64,000 bases of DNA from Oryzomicrobium terrae (GTDB lineage Bacteria > Pseudomonadota > Gammaproteobacteria > Burkholderiales > Rhodocyclaceae): positions 682,001 through 746,000 of the forward strand of contig NZ_CP022579.1 in assembly GCF_008274805.1 (NCBI RefSeq), written 5' to 3'. Positions 41,448 to 49,720 of the stretch are shown in pieces. A program made the position numbers and the translations under genes. The notes beneath the pieces were generated by a model. It saw nothing but the letters and a program-made list of their open reading frames with translations. It did no database searches and was not told where the DNA came from. The first letter of the stretch is position 1; every line of letters starts with the position of its first letter.

Positions 41448-41912
41448 ATGCGCACCGTGATGCACGCTTACACCACCTTGGCTGCTCCGTCGGCCGGTCC
41501 GTCCCGTCTCCGGGCGGTGCGTTGCGCCGGGCTGGTCGGGGTGCTGCTGGCGTCGCTAGGGAGCGCCAATGGCGCCGAGATGGCGGCCCACGCCCGCGCC
41601 GGCGGCGTGGCGGACCCGGCGCGGGCGACAGCCCCGGCAAATGCTGACGGCACAGGGGCGCTCGTTAGCCGGGAGGAACCCGAAGCCGAACAGGCTGTCT
41701 TGGACAATAGTGGGGCGCGGGGTTTGCCGGGGACTACTTCGCCACCGTCGGCCGCGCTGCTCCCTGTTCCCTTCCCGTCCGCCGCTGTGCTGCTGCGCCT
41801 GCATGGCCTGGCGGCAGCGGCCTGGACCCCCGCGGGGCGAGGCGATCTGCGGGCCGGTCGGCCATTCGTCCTCGTCAAACCCGCCCCGACAGCGCAAAAG
41901 GCCGGCGGCTGA
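41448..41912 (+). CDS. Hypothetical secreted protein at the head of the photoprotection operon
   Basis: 154 residues, unrecognised. A possible signal peptide (hydrophobic V-G-V-L-L-A-S-L-G near 31-39, then A-N-G-A) is followed by Ala/Pro/Gly-rich sequence and another hydrophobic patch near 103-118. The start is supported by a ribosome site within O2 and a promoter upstream, and it precedes the peroxidase gene by 25 bases. The composition is low-complexity and a third operator copy lies inside it, so the frame could be a long leader rather than a gene. Confidence 0.4.
   Translation: MRTVMHAYTTLAAPSAGPSRLRAVRCAGLVGVLLASLGSANGAEMAAHARAGGVADPARATAPANADGTGALVSREEPEAEQAVLDNSGARGLPGTTSPPSAALLPVPFPSAAVLLRLHGLAAAAWTPAGRGDLRAGRPFVLVKPAPTAQKAGG
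41695..41707. promoter_or_regulatory. Third copy of the operator motif (O3), inside the first gene
   Basis: CTGTCTTGGACAA differs from TTGTC-N3-GACAA by one base. It lies 262 bases from O2 and 230 bases before the peroxidase start. It could allow looping or mark a second promoter; no clear -35/-10 pair is seen. Confidence 0.5.
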
Positions 41913-41937
41913 GCCAGCCCGGCCGCGGAGATTTGCC

Positions 41938-42513
41938 ATGATCAAACGCTTTCTTCTTCCCCTGGCTGCCCTGGTGCTGCCGCTGGCCGATGCCGCCGCG
42001 GCACCCGGCGCCGGCGTCCCCGGCGATTGTCCGGCGCTGCTGCACCAGACCTTTCCCGGCCTGCAGGACGGCAAGCCGCGCAGCCTGTGCGAGTACCGCG
42101 GCAAGGTGCTGCTGGTGGTCAATACCGCCAGCTACTGCGGCTTCACCTCCCAGTACGACGGCCTGGAAAAGCTCTACGCCAAGCTCAAGGACAAGGGCTT
42201 GGTGGTGGTGGGCTTCCCCTCCAACGACTTCGGCCAGCAGGAGCCGGGCTCCGACAAGGAGATCGCCGATTTCTGCCGCCTCACCTACGACGTCAAGTTC
42301 CCCATGTTCAGCAAGACCAGCGTCGCCGGAGCCCGGGCCAACCCCTTTTACCGCGACCTGGCCCAGCGCACCGGCAAGACGCCCCAGTGGAACTTCCACA
42401 AGTATCTGATCGACCGCAGCGGCCAGCAGGTGCTGTCCTTCGACAGCCGGGTGGCCCCCGACGACCCCGCCTTGCAGGCGCGCATCGCCGAATTCATCGC
42501 CGCGGCCCGCTGA
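41938..42513 (+). CDS. Glutathione peroxidase (cysteine type), periplasmic
   Basis: 191 residues from the ATG at 41938 (GGAG upstream), with a signal peptide ending A-D-A-A-A-A. Catalytic Cys67 in V-N-T-A-S-Y-C-G-F-T replaces selenocysteine; the partner motifs F-P-S-N-D-F-G-Q-Q-E and W-N-F-H-K-Y complete the catalytic tetrad. The second cysteine in F-C-R-L-T may give thioredoxin-type recycling. Predicted to remove lipid or hydrogen peroxides in the periplasm, fitting a photo-oxidative operon. Confidence 0.92.
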   Translation: MIKRFLLPLAALVLPLADAAAAPGAGVPGDCPALLHQTFPGLQDGKPRSLCEYRGKVLLVVNTASYCGFTSQYDGLEKLYAKLKDKGLVVVGFPSNDFGQQEPGSDKEIADFCRLTYDVKFPMFSKTSVAGARANPFYRDLAQRTGKTPQWNFHKYLIDRSGQQVLSFDSRVAPDDPALQARIAEFIAAAR

Positions 42514-42571
42514 GCGGCGCCCGTTCTTTGCCGTCCCATCCTGAATCCTCCCTTTCCCCAGGAGAACCCTG

Positions 42572-43381
42572 ATGAACGCCCCGGACAAGATCTTCCTCCC
42601 CGACATCCAATCCACCCCCGATACCCGCCAGCTGGCCATCCAGCAGGTGGGGGTGAAGGGCCTGCGCTACCCCCTGCTCCTGCGCACCCCGGCCGGCGAG
42701 CGGGCCACCGTGGCCGAGTTCGCCATGACCGTGGCCCTGCCGCCCGAGGTCAAGGGCACCCATATGTCGCGCTTCGTCGAAATCCTCGAGCGGCCCCGGG
42801 CGGCCCTGGCCCCGGCGGATTTTCTCGCCGTGCTGGGTGACACCCTGGTGCGTCTGGACGCCCGCAGCGGCCGCATCGAAGCCCGCTTCCCCTACTTCAT
42901 CGAGAAGCGCGCCCCGGTGTCCGGCGTCGCCAGCCTGCTCGACTACGACGTGGCCATCGTCGCCGAACAGCTGCCCGATGCCGCGCCGCGCCTGACCCTG
43001 GAAATCACCGCCGCGGCCACCAGCCTGTGCCCCTGCTCGAAGAAGATTTCCGCCTATGGCGCCCACAACCAGCGTTCCCACCTGACCCTGCGCGCCCAGT
43101 TGCGCCCGGGCCAGGAAGATCGGCTGTCGATCGAGGCTCTGGTGCGCCTGGCCGAGGAGGAGGCTTCCTGCGAGGTGTTCGGCCTGCTGAAGCGCCCCGA
43201 CGAGAAGTGGGTCACCGAGCGGGCCTACGACAACCCCAAGTTCGTCGAGGACCTGGTGCGCGACATCGCCCTGCGCCTGATGGCCGAGCCCGCCGTGGCG
43301 GCCTGGACGGTGGCCTCGGAGAACTTCGAGTCGATCCACAACCACTCGGCCTACGCCGAACTGCACGGGGTCAATGCCTGA
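42572..43381 (+). CDS. folE2: GTP cyclohydrolase FolE2 (GCYH-IB)
   Basis: 269 residues with the FolE2 fingerprint S-L-C-P-C-S-K-K-I-S-x-Y-G-A-H-N-Q-R-S and the metal-site E-E-E-A-S-C-E region. It makes 7,8-dihydroneopterin triphosphate, the first step to folate and other pterins, with less need for zinc than FolE. Placement in a light-controlled operon suggests added pterin supply, for example photolyase antenna folate, or survival when FolE is inactivated. The start is 58 bases after the peroxidase stop. Confidence 0.95.
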   Translation: MNAPDKIFLPDIQSTPDTRQLAIQQVGVKGLRYPLLLRTPAGERATVAEFAMTVALPPEVKGTHMSRFVEILERPRAALAPADFLAVLGDTLVRLDARSGRIEARFPYFIEKRAPVSGVASLLDYDVAIVAEQLPDAAPRLTLEITAAATSLCPCSKKISAYGAHNQRSHLTLRAQLRPGQEDRLSIEALVRLAEEEASCEVFGLLKRPDEKWVTERAYDNPKFVEDLVRDIALRLMAEPAVAAWTVASENFESIHNHSAYAELHGVNA

Positions 43382-44918
43382 GCCTGCGGCTCGGCCGCCC
43401 CGCGCCCCTCGCGCCGCCCACACCGATAACTCCGATAACACCAACAACGCAACCTTTGCCCGGGATCACGGCACCATGCTCAGCTTCGCCACTTCCTCCC
43501 CCTCTGTCTCCCGCCCGCTGCCGCCCGACGCCCGGGTGGCGGTGGTCGGCTCCGGTATCTCCGGCCTGGCCGCCGCCTGGCTGCTCGGCCAGCGCCACCA
43601 CGTCACCCTGTTCGAGGCCGACACCCGCCTGGGCGGCCACACCAATACCGTGGATGTCGCGGTGGACGGGGTCAGCGCGCCGGTGGATACGGGCTTCCTC
43701 GTCTTCAACCACCACACCTACCCCAACCTCACCGCCCTGTTCGCCCACCTGGGGGTGGCTTCCTCCGCCACCGACATGTCGTTCGCGGTGAGTTTCCGCG
43801 AGACCGGGCTGGAATGGGCCGGCACCAACCTCAACACCGTCTTCGGCCAGCGCCGCAACCTGCTCAAGCCGGCTTTCTGGCGCATGCTGCGCGACATCCT
43901 GCGCTTCAACCGGGAGGCCCCGGCCTGGCTCGACGCCCAGCCCCACGACCCGCGCTCCCTGGGGGTCTACCTGGCGGACAACGGTTATTCCCGGGAATTT
44001 TCCGAGTGGTACCTGCTGCCCATGGCGGCGGCCATCTGGTCCTGCCCCACCGGCAAGATGCTCGACTACCCCCTCGCCACCTTCGTGCGCTTCTGCCGCA
44101 ACCACGGCCTGCTCCAGGTGGCGGACCGGCCCCAGTGGCGCACCGTGCTCGGCGGCGGCCGGGAATACGTGGCCAAGCTGGCCCTGGGCATCGACACCAT
44201 CCACCTGTCCACCCCGGTGCGGGGCGTCGAACGCCAGGCCGACGGCCGGGTGCGGCTCCACGCCGGCAGCGGCGATACCACCCTGGGCGAGGTGTTCGAC
44301 GCGGTGGTGCTGGCCTGCCATTCCGACCAGGCCCTGGCCATCCTCGGTGACGGCGCCCGGGCGGAGGAAAAGCGCCTGCTCGGCGCCCTGCGCTACGAGC
44401 CCAACGTGGCCTGGCTGCACACCGACCCGGCCCTGCTGCCGCGCCGGCGCAGCCTGTGGTCGGCGTGGAACTACGTGGCCGACCGGCCCGGGCTGGACGC
44501 CCGGCCGGTGGGGGTCTCCTACCTGATCAACCAGCTCCAGCCGCTGCCCTTCGCAACCCCGGTGGTGGTCACCCTCAACCCGGACAGGCTGCCCCGGGAC
44601 GAGCACGTGCTGGCCCGCTTCGACTACGCCCACCCCCTCTTCGACGGCCCGGCCATCGCTGCCCAGGCCCGGCTGGCGACGCTCCAGGGCCAGGACGGGG
44701 TGTGGTTCTGCGGCGCCTGGGGCGGCTACGGCTTCCACGATGATGGCCTCAAGTCGGCTCTGGCCGTGGCCAACGCCCTGGGCTGTCGCGCCCCCTGGCA
44801 GGGCCAGCCGCAAGCCGCGCCGGCCGGTGCGCCGTCCCAGGCCCCTGCCTGGAACCCCGCGCCAGTCCTCGACCTTCAAGGGGGTGGCCTGCAAAGCCGC
44901 GCCCAGAGCCGAGTTTGA
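43374..44918 (+). CDS. FAD-dependent amine-oxidase-like protein of the cfa/DUF1365 cluster
   Basis: 514 residues. Rossmann motif V-A-V-V-G-S-G-I-S-G-L-A-A-A (about 52-65), D-T-G-F-L-V-F-N near 104, and a C-terminal G-A-W-G-G-Y-G-F-H-D-D-G FAD segment. It belongs to the NAD(P)/FAD-binding proteins always found beside DUF1365 and cfa-like genes; a role in fatty-acid modification is likely but unproven. The start at 43374 overlaps folE2 by eight bases and gives a 46-residue low-complexity leader; the ATG at 43476 would fit the family better. The last about 30 residues come from the 40-bp repeat and look non-native. Confidence 0.85.
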   Translation: MPEPAARPPRAPRAAHTDNSDNTNNATFARDHGTMLSFATSSPSVSRPLPPDARVAVVGSGISGLAAAWLLGQRHHVTLFEADTRLGGHTNTVDVAVDGVSAPVDTGFLVFNHHTYPNLTALFAHLGVASSATDMSFAVSFRETGLEWAGTNLNTVFGQRRNLLKPAFWRMLRDILRFNREAPAWLDAQPHDPRSLGVYLADNGYSREFSEWYLLPMAAAIWSCPTGKMLDYPLATFVRFCRNHGLLQVADRPQWRTVLGGGREYVAKLALGIDTIHLSTPVRGVERQADGRVRLHAGSGDTTLGEVFDAVVLACHSDQALAILGDGARAEEKRLLGALRYEPNVAWLHTDPALLPRRRSLWSAWNYVADRPGLDARPVGVSYLINQLQPLPFATPVVVTLNPDRLPRDEHVLARFDYAHPLFDGPAIAAQARLATLQGQDGVWFCGAWGGYGFHDDGLKSALAVANALGCRAPWQGQPQAAPAGAPSQAPAWNPAPVLDLQGGGLQSRAQSRV

Positions 44919-44970
44919 GGCAGGCCATGTCGAACTCCGCGCCCCTCCTGGCTTTCGGCCAGGTCATGCA
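44851..44970 (+). repeat. Three 40-bp repeat units spanning the amine-oxidase/DUF1365 junction
   Basis: Units begin at 44851 (GGAACCCCGCGCCAGTCCTC), 44891 (GCAAAGCCGCGCCCAGAGCC) and 44931 (CGAACTCCGCGCCCCTCCTG); CGCGCC recurs at 44858, 44898 and 44938. The array supplies the C-terminal codons of one gene, its stop, the next gene's ribosome-binding region and first codons. Confidence 0.7.
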
Positions 44971-45814
44971 CCGGCGCCTGGCGCCCCGGGGGCACCGTTT
45001 TGCCTACCCGGTGTTCTACGCCCTGCTGCCCATGCACCGGCTCGACGACTGGGCCGCGGGCTACGGCCGGGCCTTCGCGGTGAACCGGGCCGGACTGCTG
45101 TCGCTGCGCTTTGCCGACTACGGCCGGCGCGACGGCAGCGACCCGCGCAGCTGGGTGCGCGAACTGCTCGCCGCCCACGGCCTGGCCGCCGCCACCGCCG
45201 GCGGCGCCCTGTGGCTGCAAACCTTTCCGCGCATGGTCGGCTACGTCTTCAACCCGGTCAGCTTCTGGTACTGCTTCGACCCCGCCGGGGCCTTGCGCGC
45301 CGTGGTCTGCGAGGTGTCCAACACCTTCGGCGAGCGCCACAACTACCTGGCCGCCCGCCCCGACCATGGGCCGATCGCCCCGGGCGAAACCCTGGCGGCG
45401 ACCAAGGTGTTCCACGTCTCGCCCTTTTTCCCGGTGAGCGGCGGCTACCGCTTCCGCTTCCACTTCCCCGCCGTCGCCGGCGACGGGGCGGGGGAGGGGC
45501 GCTGGCTGAGCCGCATCGAGTATTTCGACGCGGCGGCGCCGGCCGACGGCGACGCCGCCACCGCCACCGCCGCTTCGGTTGCGGTGGCCGATGCCGCCGC
45601 CGACCCCGGGGCCACGGCCGATCGGCTCCACGCCGCCCTGTCGGGCCAGGCCCGGCCCCTGAGCCAGGGCCTCGCCCTGAGCGCTTTCCTGCGTTATCCC
45701 GCCCAGACCCTGGGAGTGATGGCGCGCATCCACTGGCATGCCCTGCAACTTTGGCTGAAGGGCGTGCCGTTCTTCAAGAAGCCGCTTCCGCCCCCTACGG
45801 AGACGACGCGATGA
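44927..45814 (+). CDS. DUF1365 family protein
   Basis: 295 residues from the ATG at 44927. Family segments are H-R-F-A-Y-P-V-F-Y near 29, N-P-V-S-F-W-Y-C-F near 109 and S-N-T-F-G-E-R-H-N-Y near 129. A loop of about 30 Ala/Asp residues (205-235) looks inserted. DUF1365 proteins accompany cfa-like methyltransferases and FAD amine oxidases in light or singlet-oxygen regulated clusters; biochemical role unknown. ATGA overlap with the next gene. Confidence 0.88.
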   Translation: MSNSAPLLAFGQVMHRRLAPRGHRFAYPVFYALLPMHRLDDWAAGYGRAFAVNRAGLLSLRFADYGRRDGSDPRSWVRELLAAHGLAAATAGGALWLQTFPRMVGYVFNPVSFWYCFDPAGALRAVVCEVSNTFGERHNYLAARPDHGPIAPGETLAATKVFHVSPFFPVSGGYRFRFHFPAVAGDGAGEGRWLSRIEYFDAAAPADGDAATATAASVAVADAAADPGATADRLHAALSGQARPLSQGLALSAFLRYPAQTLGVMARIHWHALQLWLKGVPFFKKPLPPPTETTR

Positions 45815-47172
45815 CTCGCCTGGAAACCACCCTCGACCGCCTGTCCGGCCTCGACCGCCTCAACGCCGCGCCCCTGGCCGGGCGCATGGAGGAGGTGCTC
45901 GACACCGTCCTGGACAACGTGCGCGACCATGCCGGTAGCGCCAGCGACGCCCGGCGCAGCCCGGCCATCGGCGCCTCCCGCGCCACGGTGCGCCACCTGC
46001 CCCGGGACGCGGCCCTGCTCCTCGACATCCTGGCCGAGCTGCACGGCGGCGTGCTCACCGTGCGCCTGCCCGACGGCGCCAGCCTGTGGTTGGGCGACGA
46101 CCAGGCCGGGCCGGCGGTGGATCTGCATATCCACGACTGGAGCGTGTTCGCCCGGGTGCTGGCCCGGGGCGACATCGGCTTTGCCGAGGCCTACCTGGAC
46201 GGCCAGGTCGACAGCTCCGACCTGGCGGCCCTGCTGACCCGCCTCAACGCCAACCGGGCGGTGCTGGAAAAGGCGGTGTACGGCCACTGGCGCGGCCTGC
46301 TCGCCGCGCGTCTGCGCCACCTGTTCAACGCCAACACCCGGGCCGGCAGCAAGCGCAACATCCTGGCCCACTACGACCTGGGCAACGACTTCTACCGGCT
46401 GTGGCTGGACGAGTCCATGACCTACTCGGCGGGGCTTTTTTCCGGCGACCCGGCCCGCTCCCTGGCCGCCGCCCAGGACGCCAAGTACCGGCGCATCCTG
46501 CGCAAGCTCGGCGCCCGGCCCGAGCAGATCGTGCTGGAGATCGGCTGCGGCTGGGGCGGCTTCGCCGAACTGGCGGCCCGGGAGGCCGGAGTGCGGGTCG
46601 AGGGCGTCACCCTGTCCCCCGCCCAGCTCGCCTACGCCCAGGAGCGCCTGGCCCGGGCCGGCCTGGACGAGCGCGCCCACCTGATGCTGCGCGACTACCG
46701 GGACATCCGCGGCCAGTACGATCACATCGTCTCCATCGAGATGTTCGAGGCCGTGGGCGAGCGCTATTGGCCGTCCTACTTCCGCACCGTCAAGCGCGCC
46801 CTGGCGCCGGAGGGGCGGGCCTTGGTGCAGAGCATCGTCATCCGCGACGACCTGTTCGCCCGCTACCGGCGCGGCACCGACTTCATCCAGCAGTACGTCT
46901 TCCCCGGCGGCATGCTGCCCTCGCCGGGGGAATTCGGCCGCCGCGCCGCCCGGGCCGGGCTGGCGGTGACGGACCAGTTCTCCTTCGGCCCCGACTACGC
47001 CCGCACCCTGGCCCTGTGGCGCGAACGCTTCGAAGCCGCCTGGCCGCGCATCGCGCCCCTCGGTTTCGACGAACGCTTCCGCCGCCTGTGGCGTTTCTAC
47101 CTGGCCTATTGCGAGGCCGGCTTCGCCACCGGCTCGGTGGACGTGGTCCAGTTCGAGTTGCGCCATGGCTGA
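45811..47172 (+). CDS. Cyclopropane-fatty-acyl-phospholipid synthase-like methyltransferase
   Basis: 453 residues from the ATG at 45811. N-terminal lipid-binding part, then the SAM motif E-I-G-C-G-W-G-G-F-A near 250 and the CFA segments H-Y-D-L-G-N-D-F-Y, M-T-Y-S-A-G-L-F and Y-I/F-Q-Q-Y-V-F-P-G-G. It methylates acyl chains of membrane phospholipids from SAM. In this cluster type the product may be a cyclopropane, branched or furan-precursor acyl chain. Overlaps DUF1365 by four bases and the next gene by eight. Confidence 0.92.
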   Translation: MTRLETTLDRLSGLDRLNAAPLAGRMEEVLDTVLDNVRDHAGSASDARRSPAIGASRATVRHLPRDAALLLDILAELHGGVLTVRLPDGASLWLGDDQAGPAVDLHIHDWSVFARVLARGDIGFAEAYLDGQVDSSDLAALLTRLNANRAVLEKAVYGHWRGLLAARLRHLFNANTRAGSKRNILAHYDLGNDFYRLWLDESMTYSAGLFSGDPARSLAAAQDAKYRRILRKLGARPEQIVLEIGCGWGGFAELAAREAGVRVEGVTLSPAQLAYAQERLARAGLDERAHLMLRDYRDIRGQYDHIVSIEMFEAVGERYWPSYFRTVKRALAPEGRALVQSIVIRDDLFARYRRGTDFIQQYVFPGGMLPSPGEFGRRAARAGLAVTDQFSFGPDYARTLALWRERFEAAWPRIAPLGFDERFRRLWRFYLAYCEAGFATGSVDVVQFELRHG

Positions 47173-47764
47173 GCGCCGCCGCATCCTGGCGGCCCTGGCC
47201 GGTCTCGGCGCGGCGGCCCTGCTCGGGCCCTGGGCGGTGACGGCCCGGGCCGCCAGCCTGGCCGGAAGCGACGGCCCAGGCTCGCACCCGGCCCCGGCGC
47301 TGCCCGAGCCCCTGCGCGGCCTGGGCAACGGCTGGCGCCCCTGGGGCAGCGGCGACATGCGCTGGTTCGGCCTGCGCCTGTACAACGCGGTGCTCTGGGT
47401 GGCCGGCGACAGCCTGGGGGACGACACCGCCTACGCCCTGCAACTCACCTACCAGCGCGACATCGCCAAGAGCCGCCTGGTGGGCGCCACCCTGGACGAA
47501 CTGAAGCGCCTCGGCGAGCAGGACGAGGTCCGCTTGGCACGCTGGCAGGCGGCCTTGGAGCAGGTCTTTCCCGACGTGCGCCAGGGCGACCAGATCACCG
47601 GTGCCCACCTGCCCGGCAGCGGCGCCCGCTTCTACCTGAACGGCCGGCTCACCGGCGCCGTGGCCGACGAGCGCTTCGCCCGGGCCTTCTTCGCCATCTG
47701 GCTGTCGCCCCAGACCCGGGAACCGGCCCTGCGCCAGGCGCTGCTCAAGCGCGCCGGCGGCTAG
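47165..47764 (+). CDS. Chalcone isomerase-like periplasmic protein
   Basis: 199 residues with a Tat-like/Sec signal (M-A-E-R-R-R-I-L-A-A-L-A, hydrophobic to about 29) and the chalcone-isomerase-like fold pattern R-W-F-G-L-R-L-Y-N-A-V-L-W-V. Bacterial members are not flavonoid enzymes; related folds bind fatty acids, so a lipid-binding role in the envelope is plausible. Coupled to the cfa-like gene by an eight-base overlap. Confidence 0.82.
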   Translation: MAERRRILAALAGLGAAALLGPWAVTARAASLAGSDGPGSHPAPALPEPLRGLGNGWRPWGSGDMRWFGLRLYNAVLWVAGDSLGDDTAYALQLTYQRDIAKSRLVGATLDELKRLGEQDEVRLARWQAALEQVFPDVRQGDQITGAHLPGSGARFYLNGRLTGAVADERFARAFFAIWLSPQTREPALRQALLKRAGG

Positions 47765-47772
47765 GCCCCCTC

Positions 47773-49131
47773 GTGACGGTGACGGCCATGGGCGCACCTC
47801 CTTCCCTCACCCTGCGGGCGCCGCCGCGCCCCTGGGCCTATGGCCTGCTCGGCCTGCCCCTGGCCATGGCCATGCTGCCGGTGTACGTGCATGTGCCCGC
47901 CCTCTACGCCGGGCGCGGCGTCGATCTGGCCCTGCTCGGCATGGTGTTGCTGGTCGCCCGTCTGGCCGATGCCCTGACCGATCCCTGGTTCGGCTGGCTG
48001 TCCGACGGCCTGCCGCGCCGCCGCCTGATGCTGCTCGCCCTGCCGTTCCTCGGCGTCGGCCTGATGGCCCTGCTCAACCCGGCCTGGGCGGTGGGCCGCG
48101 GCGTGGCACCGGTGGGCTGGCTGGTGCTGTGGCTGGGCACCGCCTACGCCGGCTTGAGCCTGGCCAGCATCGCCTACCAGGCCTGGGGCGCCGAACTCGG
48201 CCGGGACCGGGGCGAGCGCACCCGGCTGACCGCCTGGCGCGAAGGCTTCGGCCTGGTCGGGGTGGTGCTGGCCGCCGTCCTGCCCAGCCTGCTGGGGGTG
48301 CCGGGGGGAGAGGGCGGCGCCCAGGGCATGGCCGGCAGCCGCGCCCTGGCCCTGCTCGGCCTGGTTTTTCCCCTGTTGCTGGCCCTGTGCGCCGCGCCCA
48401 CCTTGCTCTGGTCCGGCGCCGACCGGGTCCGCCCCCGGGCCGAGGCGCGCTTTCGCGATTCCCTGGGCGATGCCTGGCGCGACCGGGCCTTTCGCCGCCT
48501 GCTCGCCCTGTTCATGCTCAACGGCGTGGCCAACGCCCTGCCGGCCACCCTGGTGATGTTCTTCATCGCCGACGTGATCCACGCCCCGGCCGCCGCCGGC
48601 CTGTTCCTCGCCACCTACTTCGCCGCCGGGGTGCTGGCCCTGCCCCTGTGGGTGCGCCTGGCCCGCCGCCGCGGCCCGATACGGGCCTGGTGCCTGAGCA
48701 TGGTTGTGGCGGTGCTGGTGTTCGCCTGGGCCTTTTGGCTCGGCGCCGGCGACGTGCTGCCCTACGGCCTGGTCTGCCTGGCCTCCGGCGCCGCCCTGGG
48801 GGCCGACCTGGCGATTCCCGCCGGGTTGCTCGCCGACCTGGCCGAAAGCGGCGCCCGGCGCGGCCACCGCCCGGGCCAGGATGCCCGGGCTGGCAGCTAC
48901 TTCGGCCTGTGGAACCTGGCCACCAAGCTCAACCTGGCCTTGGCCGCAGGCCTGGCCCTGCCCCTGCTGGCCGTCCTCGGCTACCGCCCCGGCGGCGGTG
49001 CCCCGGCGGCCAGCGTGCTGTCGGCGGTGTATTGCCTGCTGCCGGTGCTGTTCAAGCTGGCCGCCCTGGCCTTGGCGCTCCTCTGGCGCGCCCGTCTCGA
49101 AACGTCCCTTTCCCTGGAGAGAACCCCATGA
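47773..49131 (+). CDS. MFS transporter of the GPH (MelB-like) type
   Basis: 452 residues with twelve predicted helices. The GPH signature D-A-L-T-D-P-W-F-G-W-L-S-D is near residue 62. Starts at GTG 47773, nine bases after the preceding stop, and overlaps the next gene by four. Homologous transporters occur in singlet-oxygen responsive clusters with cfa-like genes; a lipid or lipid-precursor substrate is an inference. Confidence 0.85.
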   Translation: MTVTAMGAPPSLTLRAPPRPWAYGLLGLPLAMAMLPVYVHVPALYAGRGVDLALLGMVLLVARLADALTDPWFGWLSDGLPRRRLMLLALPFLGVGLMALLNPAWAVGRGVAPVGWLVLWLGTAYAGLSLASIAYQAWGAELGRDRGERTRLTAWREGFGLVGVVLAAVLPSLLGVPGGEGGAQGMAGSRALALLGLVFPLLLALCAAPTLLWSGADRVRPRAEARFRDSLGDAWRDRAFRRLLALFMLNGVANALPATLVMFFIADVIHAPAAAGLFLATYFAAGVLALPLWVRLARRRGPIRAWCLSMVVAVLVFAWAFWLGAGDVLPYGLVCLASGAALGADLAIPAGLLADLAESGARRGHRPGQDARAGSYFGLWNLATKLNLALAAGLALPLLAVLGYRPGGGAPAASVLSAVYCLLPVLFKLAALALALLWRARLETSLSLERTP

Positions 49132-49709
49132 AACCCGCAGCAGCCGCCCTGGCGGCCATCCTCGGCGTCGGCGCCACCCTGGGTCTGACCGGCTGCGCCG
49201 GCACCGGCGTGGAAAAATACAAGGACGCCACCCCGGAACTCGACCTGAAGACCTATTTCAACGGCCCCCTGGAGGCCTGGGGCATGTTCCAGGACCGGGG
49301 CGGCGAGGTGGTCAAGCGCTTCCATGTGCGCATCCAGGCCGACTGGCAGGGCGACACCGGCACCCTGGACGAGCGCTTCACCTGGGCCGACGGCACCACC
49401 AGCCGCCGGGTGTGGACCGTGGTCCAGCAACCCCCGGGCCCCGACGGGCGCAAGCGCTACGTGGGCACCGCCGGCGACGTGGTCGGCGAGGCCCAGGGCG
49501 AGGCCATGGGCAACGCCCTGCGTTGGCGCTACGTGTTGGAACTGCCGGTGGACGGCAAGACCTACCACGTGGACTTCGACGACTGGATGTTCCTCCAGGA
49601 CGGCCGGGTGATGCTCAATCGCTCGGTGATGAGCAAGTGGGGCTTCCGCCTCGGCGAGGTGTTCCTGTCCTTCGACCGGCCGCCCCTACCCGTCGCGGCG
49701 GCGCGCTGA
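49128..49709 (+). CDS. DUF3833 lipoprotein
   Basis: 193 residues from the ATG at 49128 (ATGA overlap). Lipobox L-T-G-C near residue 20, then a beta-rich domain with the DUF3833 pattern (L-D-L-K-T-Y-F-N-G, W-G-M-F-Q-D-R, V-D-F-D-D-W-M-F). Probably an outer- or inner-membrane anchored lipid-binding protein; function unknown. Constant member of this cluster type. Confidence 0.85.
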   Translation: MKPAAAALAAILGVGATLGLTGCAGTGVEKYKDATPELDLKTYFNGPLEAWGMFQDRGGEVVKRFHVRIQADWQGDTGTLDERFTWADGTTSRRVWTVVQQPPGPDGRKRYVGTAGDVVGEAQGEAMGNALRWRYVLELPVDGKTYHVDFDDWMFLQDGRVMLNRSVMSKWGFRLGEVFLSFDRPPLPVAAAR

Positions 49710-49720
49710 GCGGAGGCGCC

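Noticed and set aside
44740..45810. N-terminal extension of the cfa-like gene through an upstream open frame
   Set aside because: That segment overlaps the amine-oxidase and DUF1365 genes in other frames. The ATG at 45811 has the ATGA coupling and matches the family length.
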